From positions 1-33,836 of the forward strand of contig JAHAZA010000081.1 in the NCBI GenBank assembly GCA_018385415.1: DNA of 33,836 nucleotides, in the 5' to 3' direction. Shown here piece after piece: positions 1-8,774 of this stretch (positions are counted from its first letter, which is position 1; the number at the start of each line of letters is the position of its first letter). The notes below the pieces were generated by a model, which was not told the origin of the DNA, ran no database searches, and saw only the letters and a list, made by a program, of their open reading frames with translations. This DNA comes from Treponema sp. (lineage in GTDB: Bacteria > Spirochaetota > Spirochaetia > Treponematales > Treponemataceae). The translations under genes were made by a program, and so were the position numbers.

Positions 1-1
1 A

Positions 2-34
2 AAGACAAGTCTTTTATATAAAAAGACTTGTCTT
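2..34 (-). terminator. Intrinsic terminator hairpin after the V-ATPase operon
   Basis: A perfect 14-bp inverted repeat (2-15 pairs with 21-34) with a 5-base loop lies 25 bases beyond the stop codon of atpK. On the minus strand it is the first structure after the last gene of the operon. The downstream U-run would fall outside the window edge, so only the stem can be judged. Confidence 0.75.
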
Positions 35-59
35 CGATAAAAGTTACACTGCTATAAAA

Positions 60-491
60 TTAAGCAATCATTCCGAATACCATTGAGAACAATGCTACAG
101 TTTCACAGAGACCTACTACAGTAATGTACTGTGAGAAACCTTTTTCTGTTTCACCAAGAGCATCAGCACCTGCAGCACCACATTTTCCCTGAGCAATTGC
201 AGAGAAACACATAGCAAGACCACAACCAATACCAAGACCAAGAGCTGCAGCAGGTTTGTCACTTACGATACGATCATTAAGAGAGTTCATAAGAAGATAA
301 CCGTAAATTGTCTGTGTCAAAGGAGCACCTGCAAATACAGTCAAAATGAATGGAGCTTTTTTGTTATTCAAATAACATCTTTTCCAAGCACCAATTGCAG
401 CCTGACCTGAAGCTCCAATACCAATTGCTGAACCAATAGCAGCAATACCCATACAAATAGCAGCACCTAACATACCCCAATTAAAAGTCAT
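60..491 (-). CDS. atpK: V-type ATPase subunit K (rotor proteolipid)
   Basis: Membrane rotor subunit of the V-type ATPase; a ring of copies carries the ion through the membrane. The 143 residues form four hydrophobic helices (two duplicated hairpins), as in NtpK-type 16-kDa proteolipids. The essential carboxylate is Glu130 (GLCETVALF). Thr59-Gln60 (APLTQTIYG) and Gln101 (IAQGK) match the side-chain Na+ ligands Thr64, Gln65 and Gln110 of Enterococcus hirae NtpK, whose glutamate is Glu139; the Gln-to-Glu spacing of 29 residues is the same. Sodium coupling is therefore predicted. It is the last gene of the operon, 45 bases after atpI, with an AGGAG ribosome site before its ATG, and it is followed by a strong hairpin. 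Confidence 0.95.
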   Translation of the reverse strand: MTFNWGMLGAAICMGIAAIGSAIGIGASGQAAIGAWKRCYLNNKKAPFILTVFAGAPLTQTIYGYLLMNSLNDRIVSDKPAAALGLGIGCGLAMCFSAIAQGKCGAAGADALGETEKGFSQYITVVGLCETVALFSMVFGMIA

Positions 492-536
492 AATTTTCTC
501 CTTATATTTTCTTCAAAAAATCAGAAAATGATATTT

Positions 537-2531
537 TTATTTTTCAACCGCCTCACTAAACGGTTCATATTTAAATCCAGACCATGACATTCCAAGATGA
601 CTTGAGAACTCAAGTGTATTCAAGCGAACACCATGAACAATAACAGAAAGCAGGTTTAATACCATGTTCATTCCATGACCAAATACTAACAGCAATACCA
701 GGAATACAAACATAGCTGCATGACCAACCATAGGTCCCGCCATTGTATTTACTGTTCCTGAAATTGCAGCACCTGCAAGTCCAACAGCCCACAAACGAAT
801 GTAAGAAACAATATCCGAGAATACGTTTACAACGCCAAGTAATACTGAAATAATATTCTTAACACTTGCAAGTATAGACTGGAAAATATTTCCTTCAAAG
901 TTTGAGAAAATGAAACTTAATGCAAATCCAGATGCAATCAATATAATTGCAATTTTACCAACAAGAATCTGGTTAAAACCAATTGTCTTGTTAATAAATG
1001 GAACTGTCCAATGCCAAGCATAATCAAGTGTTAAGTCTAATGGGAAAATTTCCGCACTAACTACCATTGATAATACAACATAGAACATTCCCCATAACTG
1101 GATAAGTGCACCAAAATCACCAATCCATTTAAGGGATTTTTCTTTCATGTTTCTACCAATTGCTTTCAAATGAGCAATTGAAAGCTGCAATAATGCCAGA
1201 GAGAAACAGAAAATCTGGAGATTCTTATCTACATCAAGAACAGCTCCGTTTTTTGTAGTCCATGGCAAAGCCCATGTTGAACCTTTAAATGCATTAGAGA
1301 ATGCTGGTACTGTCAATTTAGTCAAGAATCCAAATCCATTATTCTCTAACTGTTCTGGAGTTAAACCAAACCATGTACAAGTTACAAATCCCCAGACTAC
1401 AGTTGCAAATCCAACAAGACATACAAGTCCGTAAGTAGCTGTAGGTTTCTTTGTAGCAGCATTTTTGATAAGAAGAATAAAACTGATTAAAGTAACCAGT
1501 AAACCATATCCACCATCACCAAAAATCATACCAAAGAAAATTGTAAAGAATAACAAGAACCAACCGGAAATATCATATTCCTTATAACCAGGAATTGTTC
1601 CAAGAAAGTCTGTAAGAGGATAAATCAAACTTACAAATTTATTATTCTTTAATTTAGTAGGAACTTCATCATCATCAGAAGGATCATCATAAGCAATTGC
1701 CCAACTCTGTTCTTCTGCAATTTTCTTTAAGTTTTCAATCTCGTCTGCAGGAACATAGCCTGTAAGCCAGCTTAAAGAATTTGGACCATCAACTCCATCA
1801 TTTTCCATACCAGTAAAGATAGTTTCAAACTCAATATCCTTCTGAAGCAATTTGTTATAATTTTTAATTGCTTTGAAATAATAAGCGTTCTGTTCAACTT
1901 CTTTATCAAGTTTTACAATTTCAGATTTGTTTTCAACAATTCGCTGTGCAATAACATCAGTTGAATCTTCTGGTAAAACAACTTCATAAGCTTCTGGTGG
2001 CATTACCTCAGGTCTTACGCAATTTTTATCATCAGAAACTAAAAGGAATCTTACGGTTCCTTTTGTCTTGTTTACAACAACATGCTGAATATCTTCTCCG
2101 ATAAGCTGATACTTATCTGAAGGAATTTCATAAAGAGATAAATATACGCCTTTCTCTGAAAGGTTTTTCAACTCCTGAGGATCAACTTTACCCCAAGCTT
2201 CCAGGCGATCTTTTTCTGCAGTATCATTAGCAATCTTTTCAAAAAGTGATTTTTTCAATTCTTGAATTTCAATTGTACGCTCTGCTTTCAAAAATGCTTC
2301 ATCATTTGAACATGAAACCTGATTTAACCCCTTTTTTGCTGCTTTAAAAGATTCCAAAACTCCAGCTGCTGCTTCCAATTTTGAAACTTTATTTTTTATA
2401 TCAGCAAGTTTATCACCAGTTCCTTCAATCTTTTCAAGATGAACAAGCCCAGATTTTCGAAGAACCTTTAATGCAGTTTCCTTATCCTTATTCAAAATAA
2501 CGAGGGAAACTTTTTTCATAGGTACTATCAT
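537..2531 (-). CDS. atpI: V-type ATPase subunit I (stator a-subunit)
   Basis: Stator membrane subunit that forms the ion half-channels and faces the K ring. Of 664 residues, about 1-320 form a charged, helical cytoplasmic arm and about 322-640 form the membrane domain with 7-8 hydrophobic helices. The essential arginine of V-type a-subunits is Arg579 in the motif SYIRLWAVGLAG, followed by HGVRLNTLEF near residue 633, both classic for the family. The first ATG directly abuts the stop of atpD. A purine-rich AAGGGGG sits 8 bases upstream of it, so this start is preferred over the second Met (residue 5), which is 20 bases away. Length is normal for bacterial AtpI/NtpI. Confidence 0.95.
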   Translation of the reverse strand: MIVPMKKVSLVILNKDKETALKVLRKSGLVHLEKIEGTGDKLADIKNKVSKLEAAAGVLESFKAAKKGLNQVSCSNDEAFLKAERTIEIQELKKSLFEKIANDTAEKDRLEAWGKVDPQELKNLSEKGVYLSLYEIPSDKYQLIGEDIQHVVVNKTKGTVRFLLVSDDKNCVRPEVMPPEAYEVVLPEDSTDVIAQRIVENKSEIVKLDKEVEQNAYYFKAIKNYNKLLQKDIEFETIFTGMENDGVDGPNSLSWLTGYVPADEIENLKKIAEEQSWAIAYDDPSDDDEVPTKLKNNKFVSLIYPLTDFLGTIPGYKEYDISGWFLLFFTIFFGMIFGDGGYGLLVTLISFILLIKNAATKKPTATYGLVCLVGFATVVWGFVTCTWFGLTPEQLENNGFGFLTKLTVPAFSNAFKGSTWALPWTTKNGAVLDVDKNLQIFCFSLALLQLSIAHLKAIGRNMKEKSLKWIGDFGALIQLWGMFYVVLSMVVSAEIFPLDLTLDYAWHWTVPFINKTIGFNQILVGKIAIILIASGFALSFIFSNFEGNIFQSILASVKNIISVLLGVVNVFSDIVSYIRLWAVGLAGAAISGTVNTMAGPMVGHAAMFVFLVLLLVFGHGMNMVLNLLSVIVHGVRLNTLEFSSHLGMSWSGFKYEPFSEAVEK

Positions 2532-3137
2532 TTAGTTTTCCCCCTTCTGCTGCAATTTTTTCTTTGAAATCTTACTGCGCACAACGGCAGCAGTCTGTTC
2601 ATCACCAAGATAAACAGAAATCTTCTTAATATTAGCCTTAGTCTCAGGAATTTTAACTTTTTCAAACAGATTTACACGCTGTGTTGTAGTTTTCAATTCC
2701 TGTGAAAGCAAACGAACCTGTTCGTCAAGAACTTCTGCTTCTAAATCAAGGGAAAGAGCTTTTTCCATACGATCAGCTGCCATATCAATCCATAAAGGTG
2801 TTGAATATAAATCGTAATCACCTCTAGCAAAATCAGCTCCTTCATATACAGGAATTGTTACACCTGCAATATTTCCAAAACCTTTTTTGATATTCTTGAC
2901 AGTTACCATATCTGGCTTAAAAGCGGCTTTTTCACCAAAGACAGCAATCCAGTTATCAAACTCTTTTTCAAGAGCTACTCTTGCTGCCCTTACTTCTTTA
3001 GCTTTGGCGTCAATTGAGCGGATTTCTGATTGAAGCTGCTGTTTTTTAAGCTGCAAAGTTGGAAGATAACGTTTATACATTTTAAGCGCATCTTTCTGTA
3101 CTTTGAGCTCATTTTTTGTCAGCTTAATTTTAGCCAT
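2532..3137 (-). CDS. atpD: V-type ATPase subunit D (central rotor shaft)
   Basis: The 201-residue coiled-coil subunit D is the rotating shaft inside the A3B3 head. The sequence starts with the family-typical KIKLTKNELKVQKDALK pattern. It has long amphipathic helices at both ends (about 5-65 and 125-185) and a short globular middle. It lies between atpB and atpI, as in other spirochaete V-ATPase operons. A GGAG element lies 8 bases before the ATG. The 53-base gap to atpB is the longest inside the head part of the operon and holds only a weak 6-bp inverted repeat. Confidence 0.93.
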   Translation of the reverse strand: MAKIKLTKNELKVQKDALKMYKRYLPTLQLKKQQLQSEIRSIDAKAKEVRAARVALEKEFDNWIAVFGEKAAFKPDMVTVKNIKKGFGNIAGVTIPVYEGADFARGDYDLYSTPLWIDMAADRMEKALSLDLEAEVLDEQVRLLSQELKTTTQRVNLFEKVKIPETKANIKKISVYLGDEQTAAVVRSKISKKKLQQKGEN

Positions 3138-3190
3138 TCAATAATCTCCATTCAGATTTATTTAAGTGATTGAATTAATCACACCGCCAA

Positions 3191-4486
3191 CTAATTTTTA
3201 GGCCAGAATTCTTCAATCAATGAAGTTTTAAGACCTGTTTCTTCTGGTTCGAAACATTCACTTAAAATCTTCCAGCCTAAGTCCAAAGCATCTTCCAAAG
3301 AAATATTCTTAGAAAGATCCATCATATTATCTTCAAACTTCTTTCCGTAAGTAAGAAGTTTATCATCCCACTTGCTCAAATTAAAACCCATTGATTTCTT
3401 TTCGAGAGTATCTTTATAAGATGAATAAAGACGAATCATACCATCCATAAGAGCACGATGGTCTTTACGAGTATCACCGTTTACGTTCTGTTTAAGACGA
3501 GACAATGATCCGAATGGTTCAATACGTCCACCTTTAAGGTAGTACTGACCTTCTGTAATGTATCCAGTGTTATCTGGTACCGGATGAGTTACGTCATCAC
3601 CAGGCATTGTTGTAACTGCAAGAATTGTTACAGAACCAGCAGAATCGAAGTCTACAGCTTTTTCGTAACGGCTTGCCAACTGTGAATACAAGTCTCCAGG
3701 ATAACCACGGTTAGATGGAACCTGTTCCTGTGTAATGGCAATTTCTTTCATTGAGTCTGCAAAGTTAGTCATATCAGTAAGGAGAACGAGAACATCTTTT
3801 CCTTTAAGGGCAAACTGTTCTGCAACTGCAAGTGAAAGGTCAGGAATTTTCTGACATTCTACAGTTGGGTCAGCAGCTGTATGCATGAACATTACAGTCT
3901 TTGAAAGAGATCCACCGTCTTCAAGTGTTTTCTTAAAGTACAAGTAATCATCGTATTTAAGACCCATACCACCGAGAACGATTACATCTACTTCAGCCTG
4001 CATGGCAATGCGAGCCAAAAGCTGGTTGTAAGGTTCACCAGAGATAGAGAAAATAGGAAGTTTCTGTGATACTACCAATGTATTAAACATATCAATCATT
4101 GGAATACCAGTACGAATCATGCGTTTTGCCATGATACGTTTTGAAGGGTTTACAGAAGGTCCACCGATTGTTACAAGTGAATCAGCAAGGGCTGGTCCAT
4201 TGTCACGAGGTTCAGCAGAACCATTGAAGATACGTCCAAGTAAGTCATCAGAGAAGGAAACTTCCATCTGATGTCCAAGGAATTTGATATGGTCACCAGT
4301 TGAAACACCACGCCCACCGGCAAAAACCTGAAGTGAAACGATATCACCTTCAATTTTATTAACTTCGGCAAGAGACTTTCCGAAACGTGTTTCAATTTCT
4401 GCAAGTTCTCCGTAAGCAACATTTTCAGCTTTTACTGTAATAACGCTACCAACGATGGATTCAATTTTACTATAAACTTTGTTCAT
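3191..4486 (-). CDS. atpB: V-type ATPase subunit B (regulatory head subunit)
   Basis: Non-catalytic head subunit that alternates with A in the A3B3 hexamer. The 431 residues show the N-terminal beta-barrel (about 1-75) and a RecA-like domain. The P-loop position holds the degenerate sequence SGEPYNQLL (149-157) without the GKT lysine, which is the hallmark of subunit B. Other family motifs are FTDMTNFADSMKEIA-like residues around 236-250 (here LTDMTNFAD) and the SLSRLKQNVNG segment. The ATG is 2 bases after the stop of atpA, with a ribosome site inside the end of atpA, so translation is probably coupled. Confidence 0.96.
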   Translation of the reverse strand: MNKVYSKIESIVGSVITVKAENVAYGELAEIETRFGKSLAEVNKIEGDIVSLQVFAGGRGVSTGDHIKFLGHQMEVSFSDDLLGRIFNGSAEPRDNGPALADSLVTIGGPSVNPSKRIMAKRMIRTGIPMIDMFNTLVVSQKLPIFSISGEPYNQLLARIAMQAEVDVIVLGGMGLKYDDYLYFKKTLEDGGSLSKTVMFMHTAADPTVECQKIPDLSLAVAEQFALKGKDVLVLLTDMTNFADSMKEIAITQEQVPSNRGYPGDLYSQLASRYEKAVDFDSAGSVTILAVTTMPGDDVTHPVPDNTGYITEGQYYLKGGRIEPFGSLSRLKQNVNGDTRKDHRALMDGMIRLYSSYKDTLEKKSMGFNLSKWDDKLLTYGKKFEDNMMDLSKNISLEDALDLGWKILSECFEPEETGLKTSLIEEFWPKN

Positions 4487-4488
4487 AA

Positions 4489-6258
4489 TTATTCACCATC
4501 CTTTAACATCGCTGTAACATCATCACGAACTTTTCCGTTTGCAGATGCTACGTGAGCTTCAATAGCACTTTCTGCTGTCTTAAACTTATCGCTGTTCCAT
4601 TCCGAATAGTTCCAGTCGATAAACTTCTGACGCATCTGGTTAAAGAAGTTGCGGGCTGTATCTTTATCAGTAAGGTCGAAATCAGCACCAAGTACTGAAA
4701 GAACTTTTCTGAATGTATATTTCTGACGTTCTACACTTACAGCAGCATCAATTTCGTCAAATGAGTTCTGCTGCATGTATACAGCATCAAGGAATTCACT
4801 CTTAAGATATTCGATATAATCTTCTGTTGTAGTACCGTCTTCACCTACTACTTTCATCATCTGATTTACTTCTACACCGGCAAGGAATACTTTGCGCGCA
4901 TAAGAAACCCATTCTTTAGGCAGTACTGAATTATATTTTGACCACGAAATGATTGGGTCAATAGCTGGATACTTACGTGCATCAGAACGTTCACGGGAAA
5001 GTCCATGGAAAGCTCCTACAACTTTAAGAGTAGCCTGTGTTACAGGTTCTTCAAAGTTACCACCGGCAGGTGAAACTGTACCACCAATTGTAACAGAGCC
5101 GAATGAACCATCACGAAGTCTTACATAACCTGCTCTTTCGTAGAAAGCAGAAATGTATGATTCAAGATAAGCTGGGAATGCTTCTTCTCCTGGAATCTCT
5201 TCCAAACGACCAGACATTTCACGTAGAGCCTGTGCCCAACGGCTTGTTGAATCGGCAAGAAGCAATACATGAAGTCCCATTTGTCGATAGTATTCTGCAA
5301 GAGTTACTGATGTATAAACTGAAGCTTCGCGGGAAGCAACAGGCATTGATGAAGTATTACAAATAATGATTGTTCTTTCCATCAATGAACGACCAGTACG
5401 TGGATCTTTAAGTTCTGGGAACTCTTTAATTGTTTCTACAACTTCACCAGCACGTTCACCACAGGCAGCGATGATTACGATGTCAACGTCTGCGTTACGA
5501 GATGTTGTATGCTGAAGAACAGTTTTACCAGCACCGAAAGGTCCAGGAATACAGTATGTACCACCCTTAGAAACTGGATAGAATGTATCGATCAAACGTA
5601 CCTGAGTAACCATTGGTTCAGTTGGAGCAAGACGTTCTGCATAACAGTCAACAGCACGTTTTACAGGCCATTTAAATGCCATCTTAAGTTCGTGATCATT
5701 TCCTTTTTCATCTGTAATAACAGCAACAGTATCTTCGATTGTATAACTTCCTGCAGGAGTTACAGATTTTACTGTGTACATTCCAAGTTTATCAAATGGA
5801 ATAAGGATTTTGTGTGTAAAAGGTCCTTCTGGCACAGTACCTACATAGTCCCCTCTTACAACTTTATCACCAGGTTTTGCAGTTGGTGTCCATTCCCATT
5901 TTTTATCTCTTGGAAGAGAATCAACATATACACCTCTTTCAAGGAAGAAGCCTGCTTTTTCTGCAACCAATGGAAGTGGGTTCTGCAAACCATCAAATGT
6001 CTGACCTAAAAGACCAGGTCCTAATTCTGCACAAAGAAGATCACCCATAAGTTCTACTTTGTCACCGGCTTTAATTCCCTGTGTCATTTCGAAAATCTGC
6101 ATCTGGGCTTTATTTCCGCGGATACGAATAATTTCACCACGTAACTTCTTTCCGTCTACATTAACATAGCCTACTTCATTCATAGAAACGTTACCGTCAA
6201 ATTCGATAGTAACCATGTTTCCATTAATGCCGACTACTTTAGCATTTGTATCCGTCAT
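4489..6258 (-). CDS. atpA: V-type ATPase subunit A (catalytic)
   Basis: Catalytic ATPase subunit of the V-type enzyme. The 589 residues contain the N-terminal barrel, the bulge domain specific for V/A-type A subunits (about 110-190), the Walker A motif GPFGAGKT (239-246) and the catalytic glutamate Glu268 in CGERAGEVV. The C-terminal helical domain follows from about 440. Length fits the family. The start overlaps the end of the DUF2764 gene by 4 bases (ATGA type), so the two are probably translationally coupled. Base composition matches its neighbours. Confidence 0.97.
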   Translation of the reverse strand: MTDTNAKVVGINGNMVTIEFDGNVSMNEVGYVNVDGKKLRGEIIRIRGNKAQMQIFEMTQGIKAGDKVELMGDLLCAELGPGLLGQTFDGLQNPLPLVAEKAGFFLERGVYVDSLPRDKKWEWTPTAKPGDKVVRGDYVGTVPEGPFTHKILIPFDKLGMYTVKSVTPAGSYTIEDTVAVITDEKGNDHELKMAFKWPVKRAVDCYAERLAPTEPMVTQVRLIDTFYPVSKGGTYCIPGPFGAGKTVLQHTTSRNADVDIVIIAACGERAGEVVETIKEFPELKDPRTGRSLMERTIIICNTSSMPVASREASVYTSVTLAEYYRQMGLHVLLLADSTSRWAQALREMSGRLEEIPGEEAFPAYLESYISAFYERAGYVRLRDGSFGSVTIGGTVSPAGGNFEEPVTQATLKVVGAFHGLSRERSDARKYPAIDPIISWSKYNSVLPKEWVSYARKVFLAGVEVNQMMKVVGEDGTTTEDYIEYLKSEFLDAVYMQQNSFDEIDAAVSVERQKYTFRKVLSVLGADFDLTDKDTARNFFNQMRQKFIDWNYSEWNSDKFKTAESAIEAHVASANGKVRDDVTAMLKDGE

Positions 6259-6800
6259 TTAGCGTCTCCAAGTATTTCATCGTAAATTTTATGATAAGAA
6301 TCTTTTCCAATCTCAACATCAAAAAGTCTCATACGTTGTGCAAGCATTAACTTAAGTCCATAAGCATAAATTGCATCAACACAGAAACCATCTATTGGTG
6401 TAAGAGATTTCAAAGTATCCATTCTGTACTGATTAAGATATTCTTCTGCACTGAGAGGACTATCCATACCAACTGCAGTTCTAGCAGCTTGAACTATATC
6501 AGCTGTACAAGAACCTGGAAGCATTTCTGCTTCTTTTTTCATCCTAAGCGCACGAACCTGTGCAAGAGCGAATCTCAAGGCTCTTTCTTTTTCATTCCAT
6601 TTATCAAGGAATTGAGAACCTGTAGATTCTTCTGACTTTGATGGCTCAAGCGAAAGTTTTTCAAGATTCTTTATATCTTTTTCAGAAAGAAAACGAGAAC
6701 AAAGTTCCTTGAAAGATTTTTCGGTTATCGGAAGTTGACCACGGCCTTCATAACTTTCCAGCGCAGGCAACTGGGAAACCAAATAATAAAGAGATCCCAC
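6255..6800 (-). CDS. DUF2764 family protein, probable V-ATPase accessory or C-like subunit
   Basis: The 181-residue protein matches the DUF2764 pattern: a start like YYLVSQLP, a central WNEKERALRFALAQVRA helix and a C-terminal YGLKLMLAQRMRLFD helix. It is predicted helical and soluble, with no signal peptide. It sits exactly between atpE and atpA, with a 1-base overlap to atpE and a 4-base overlap to atpA. Enterococcus and Thermus operons carry subunit C (plus F or G) in this slot. No C, F or G gene is present here. I infer that it does the job of the C/d subunit, which joins the rotor shaft to the K ring. Family membership is fairly sure; the function is inference. Confidence 0.8.
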   Translation of the reverse strand: MGSLYYLVSQLPALESYEGRGQLPITEKSFKELCSRFLSEKDIKNLEKLSLEPSKSEESTGSQFLDKWNEKERALRFALAQVRALRMKKEAEMLPGSCTADIVQAARTAVGMDSPLSAEEYLNQYRMDTLKSLTPIDGFCVDAIYAYGLKLMLAQRMRLFDVEIGKDSYHKIYDEILGDAK

Positions 6801-7420
6801 TATTTTGCCTCACTAGCAGCCTGTTTAAGGATAGCAGCAACTCTTGGATTAAGGTATGCAGAGAACAATTCAGCAACTGATTCTGCAGAATAATCGTAGA
6901 ATGCACTGCCATCTTTCAAGCCGATTCTAAATCCGTTCGAAAGTGTCTTATCTGGTTTAATTTCAAGACCTTTAGAAATTTCATCTTTAAGTGCAGATTT
7001 CAATCCAGCTTCAAGTGCAGCCAAATCTTTTTCTGAAAGTAAAAGAGAAAGATTATTAACTTCTGATTTATCAGCCCATGTTTTAACAGTTTCTGGAATC
7101 AATTTTTCAAGTAATTCTTTTGAATAAGCTGTTGCTGTTTCGGCTTCAATAATTTTTTTAAGTTCAGAAGTAATACCATCACGGAATGAAATAAGAAGAT
7201 TTCTTCCTGCCTGTTTGATAGCGTCTTCACTTGACTTCTCAAGGCGTTCAGATTCAGCTTTTGCTTCTTTTACAATTCCGTCAGCCTGAGATTTTGCATC
7301 TGCAATTATCTGGGCAGCTTTCTTTTCTGCTTCTGCAATAATCTGTGCAGCTGATGTTTCTGCTGATGCAACTCCCTCTTTTTTGATCTTGTCGATCAAA
7401 CTTTGTAACTGATCGTCCAT
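6800..7420 (-). CDS. atpE: V-type ATPase subunit E (peripheral stalk)
   Basis: Peripheral-stalk subunit that ties head to stator. The first 100 of 206 residues are an Ala/Lys/Glu-rich coiled coil with repeated AEKKAAQIIADAK-like heptads; the rest is a mixed domain that caps the top of subunit B. This is the E-subunit layout, at normal length. It is the first gene of the V-ATPase operon. A GAGAGG element sits 5 bases before the ATG and a good sigma-70 promoter lies about 50 bases upstream. No gene for the partner subunit G is seen nearby. Confidence 0.88.
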   Translation of the reverse strand: MDDQLQSLIDKIKKEGVASAETSAAQIIAEAEKKAAQIIADAKSQADGIVKEAKAESERLEKSSEDAIKQAGRNLLISFRDGITSELKKIIEAETATAYSKELLEKLIPETVKTWADKSEVNNLSLLLSEKDLAALEAGLKSALKDEISKGLEIKPDKTLSNGFRIGLKDGSAFYDYSAESVAELFSAYLNPRVAAILKQAASEAK

Positions 7421-7471
7421 TAGAACCTCTCTATAAATAAAGTAATTTTTTTAACAAATTAGTAGTAAGCA

Positions 7472-7500
7472 ATTATATCCTTTTTTAATCAAATCCGCAA
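7472..7500 (-). promoter_or_regulatory. Sigma-70 promoter of the V-ATPase operon
   Basis: On the minus strand TTGCGG (7495-7500) and TATAAT (7472-7477) are separated by exactly 17 bases. Transcription would start near 7465, leaving a leader of about 45 bases before atpE. The galM terminator lies just upstream, so the operon needs its own promoter here. Confidence 0.7.
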
Positions 7501-7558
7501 TAAAATTCATATAGTAAAAAAAAAGTGGTAAAAAAAAGTGACTTTTCTGTAATACAAA

Positions 7559-7597
7559 AAAGAAGGCTTTGAAAAAATAAAAATCATAGCCTTCTTT
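7559..7597 (-). terminator. Intrinsic terminator after galM
   Basis: A 14-bp inverted repeat with one mismatch (7559-7572 with 7584-7597) carries a GAAGGCT/AGCCTTC core. It lies 36 bases beyond the galM stop. On the minus strand the stem is followed by a U-rich run (TTTTGTATT). It separates galM transcription from the V-ATPase promoter. Confidence 0.75.
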
Positions 7598-7632
7598 CAT
7601 TATTTACATATTAAAATATAATAGTAAACTGA

Positions 7633-8706
7633 TTAAAATTCAAACTTATAAATTGTAACTGCATTGTATTCTTCACCTGGTTCAAGAATACAACATGGGA
7701 AATTATCTTTGTTTGGAGCATCTGGGAATGCCTGTGTTTCAAGACAAACTGCACCATGCTGTTTATAAACCGTTCCGCTTTTTCCAATAATTCCTTCAAT
7801 CCAGTTAGCTGTATAAAGCTGCATACCAGGTTGATTTGTATATACCTTCATTGTGCGATTTGTTTCAGGATCAGTAAGAACAGCAGCTTCACCACCTTCT
7901 GCTGTAAAGCATTCTTCTGTAGGTTCAAGCCATTGAGAATCTTTTGTATACCAGCATGTTGTATAACAATTATCATAGCCAGGCATAACTTTTTCAATAT
8001 CCTGTCCTAATGTTTTTTTTGTATTAAAATCATAGGCAGTGCCAGAAACTGAAGTTAAAGTTCCTGTTGGAATTAATTTATCATTTACTTCAAGGATACT
8101 TTCAGACTTCATCTGAAGCGTATGATTAAGAACAGTACCAGAACCATGAAGGTTGAAATATGCATGGTTTGTAAGATTTACAGGTGTTTTAGCATCTGTT
8201 GTAGCTTTATAATCAAGACGAAGTTCGTTGTTATCATTCAATGTATAAGTAACTGTAAGTTTTACATTTCCTGGGAATCCTTGTTCGCCATCAGGGCTCA
8301 CACGTGAAAATTCAACGCCTTTTCCATTTTTATTTGAAATAATTTTACTATTCCAGACCATATGATCATAACGAGTAAAACCACCATGCAATGTATTAAT
8401 TTCATTATCATTTTTATCAAGATTATAAGTTTTACCATCAATAACAAATTTTGCATCCCCAATACGGTTTGCAAAACGTCCAACTATTGATCCAAAAGAA
8501 TATCCAGGGTCTTTTATGAAACCTTCAAGAGTTGAATGACCTAAAATTACATCGTCTTTAAGTCCAAGTTTATTTGGAAGGAAAATTCCAGTTAAAGTAC
8601 ATCCGTAATCTGTAACACAAAAGGACATTTTACCATTATCGACAGTGTAAAGATTAGCAACTTGACCATTACCCAGTGTACCAAAAATCTGTTTTGTAAC
8701 TTTCAT
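7633..8706 (-). CDS. galM: Aldose 1-epimerase (mutarotase)
   Basis: Interconverts alpha and beta anomers of glucose or galactose in the cytoplasm, feeding sugar catabolism. The 357-residue protein has the galactose-mutarotase signatures FGSIVGRFANRIG (71-83), TLHGG with His107, NHAYFNLHG with the catalytic acid His181, and LETQAFPDAPN with the catalytic base Glu323. The spacing matches His96, His170 and Glu304 of the Lactococcus enzyme. There is no signal peptide. An AGGAGT ribosome site is 5 bases before the ATG. It follows the flagellar genes by only 42 bases without a hairpin between, but a candidate promoter of its own overlaps the end of the upstream gene. No sugar genes adjoin it. Confidence 0.95.
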   Translation of the reverse strand: MKVTKQIFGTLGNGQVANLYTVDNGKMSFCVTDYGCTLTGIFLPNKLGLKDDVILGHSTLEGFIKDPGYSFGSIVGRFANRIGDAKFVIDGKTYNLDKNDNEINTLHGGFTRYDHMVWNSKIISNKNGKGVEFSRVSPDGEQGFPGNVKLTVTYTLNDNNELRLDYKATTDAKTPVNLTNHAYFNLHGSGTVLNHTLQMKSESILEVNDKLIPTGTLTSVSGTAYDFNTKKTLGQDIEKVMPGYDNCYTTCWYTKDSQWLEPTEECFTAEGGEAAVLTDPETNRTMKVYTNQPGMQLYTANWIEGIIGKSGTVYKQHGAVCLETQAFPDAPNKDNFPCCILEPGEEYNAVTIYKFEF

Positions 8707-8747
8707 ATTTAACTCCTGTAAGAAAATTATTCAGTAATATATTTTAA

Positions 8748-8774
8748 ATTATAACATTTCAACTATTAATTCAA
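8748..8774 (-). promoter_or_regulatory. Candidate extended -10 promoter for galM
   Basis: The minus strand holds TGTTATAAT (8748-8756), a full extended -10 element, overlapping the stop codon of the upstream gene. A TTGAAT (8769-8774) lies 15 bases further up, shorter than the optimum. It would give a leader of about 35 bases. Confidence 0.4.

Noticed and set aside
3167..3183. Inverted repeat GTGATT-N5-AATCAC between atpB and atpD
   Set aside because: Six base pairs with A/T-rich arms and no T-run. It is too weak to call as an attenuator.
5103..6009. Plus-strand frames opposite atpA
   Set aside because: atpA is unmistakable on the minus strand; these are shadows.
8749..8756. Clear terminator at the end of the flagellar cluster
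   Set aside because: I looked for a hairpin in the 42 bases before galM and found none, so read-through into galM remains possible.
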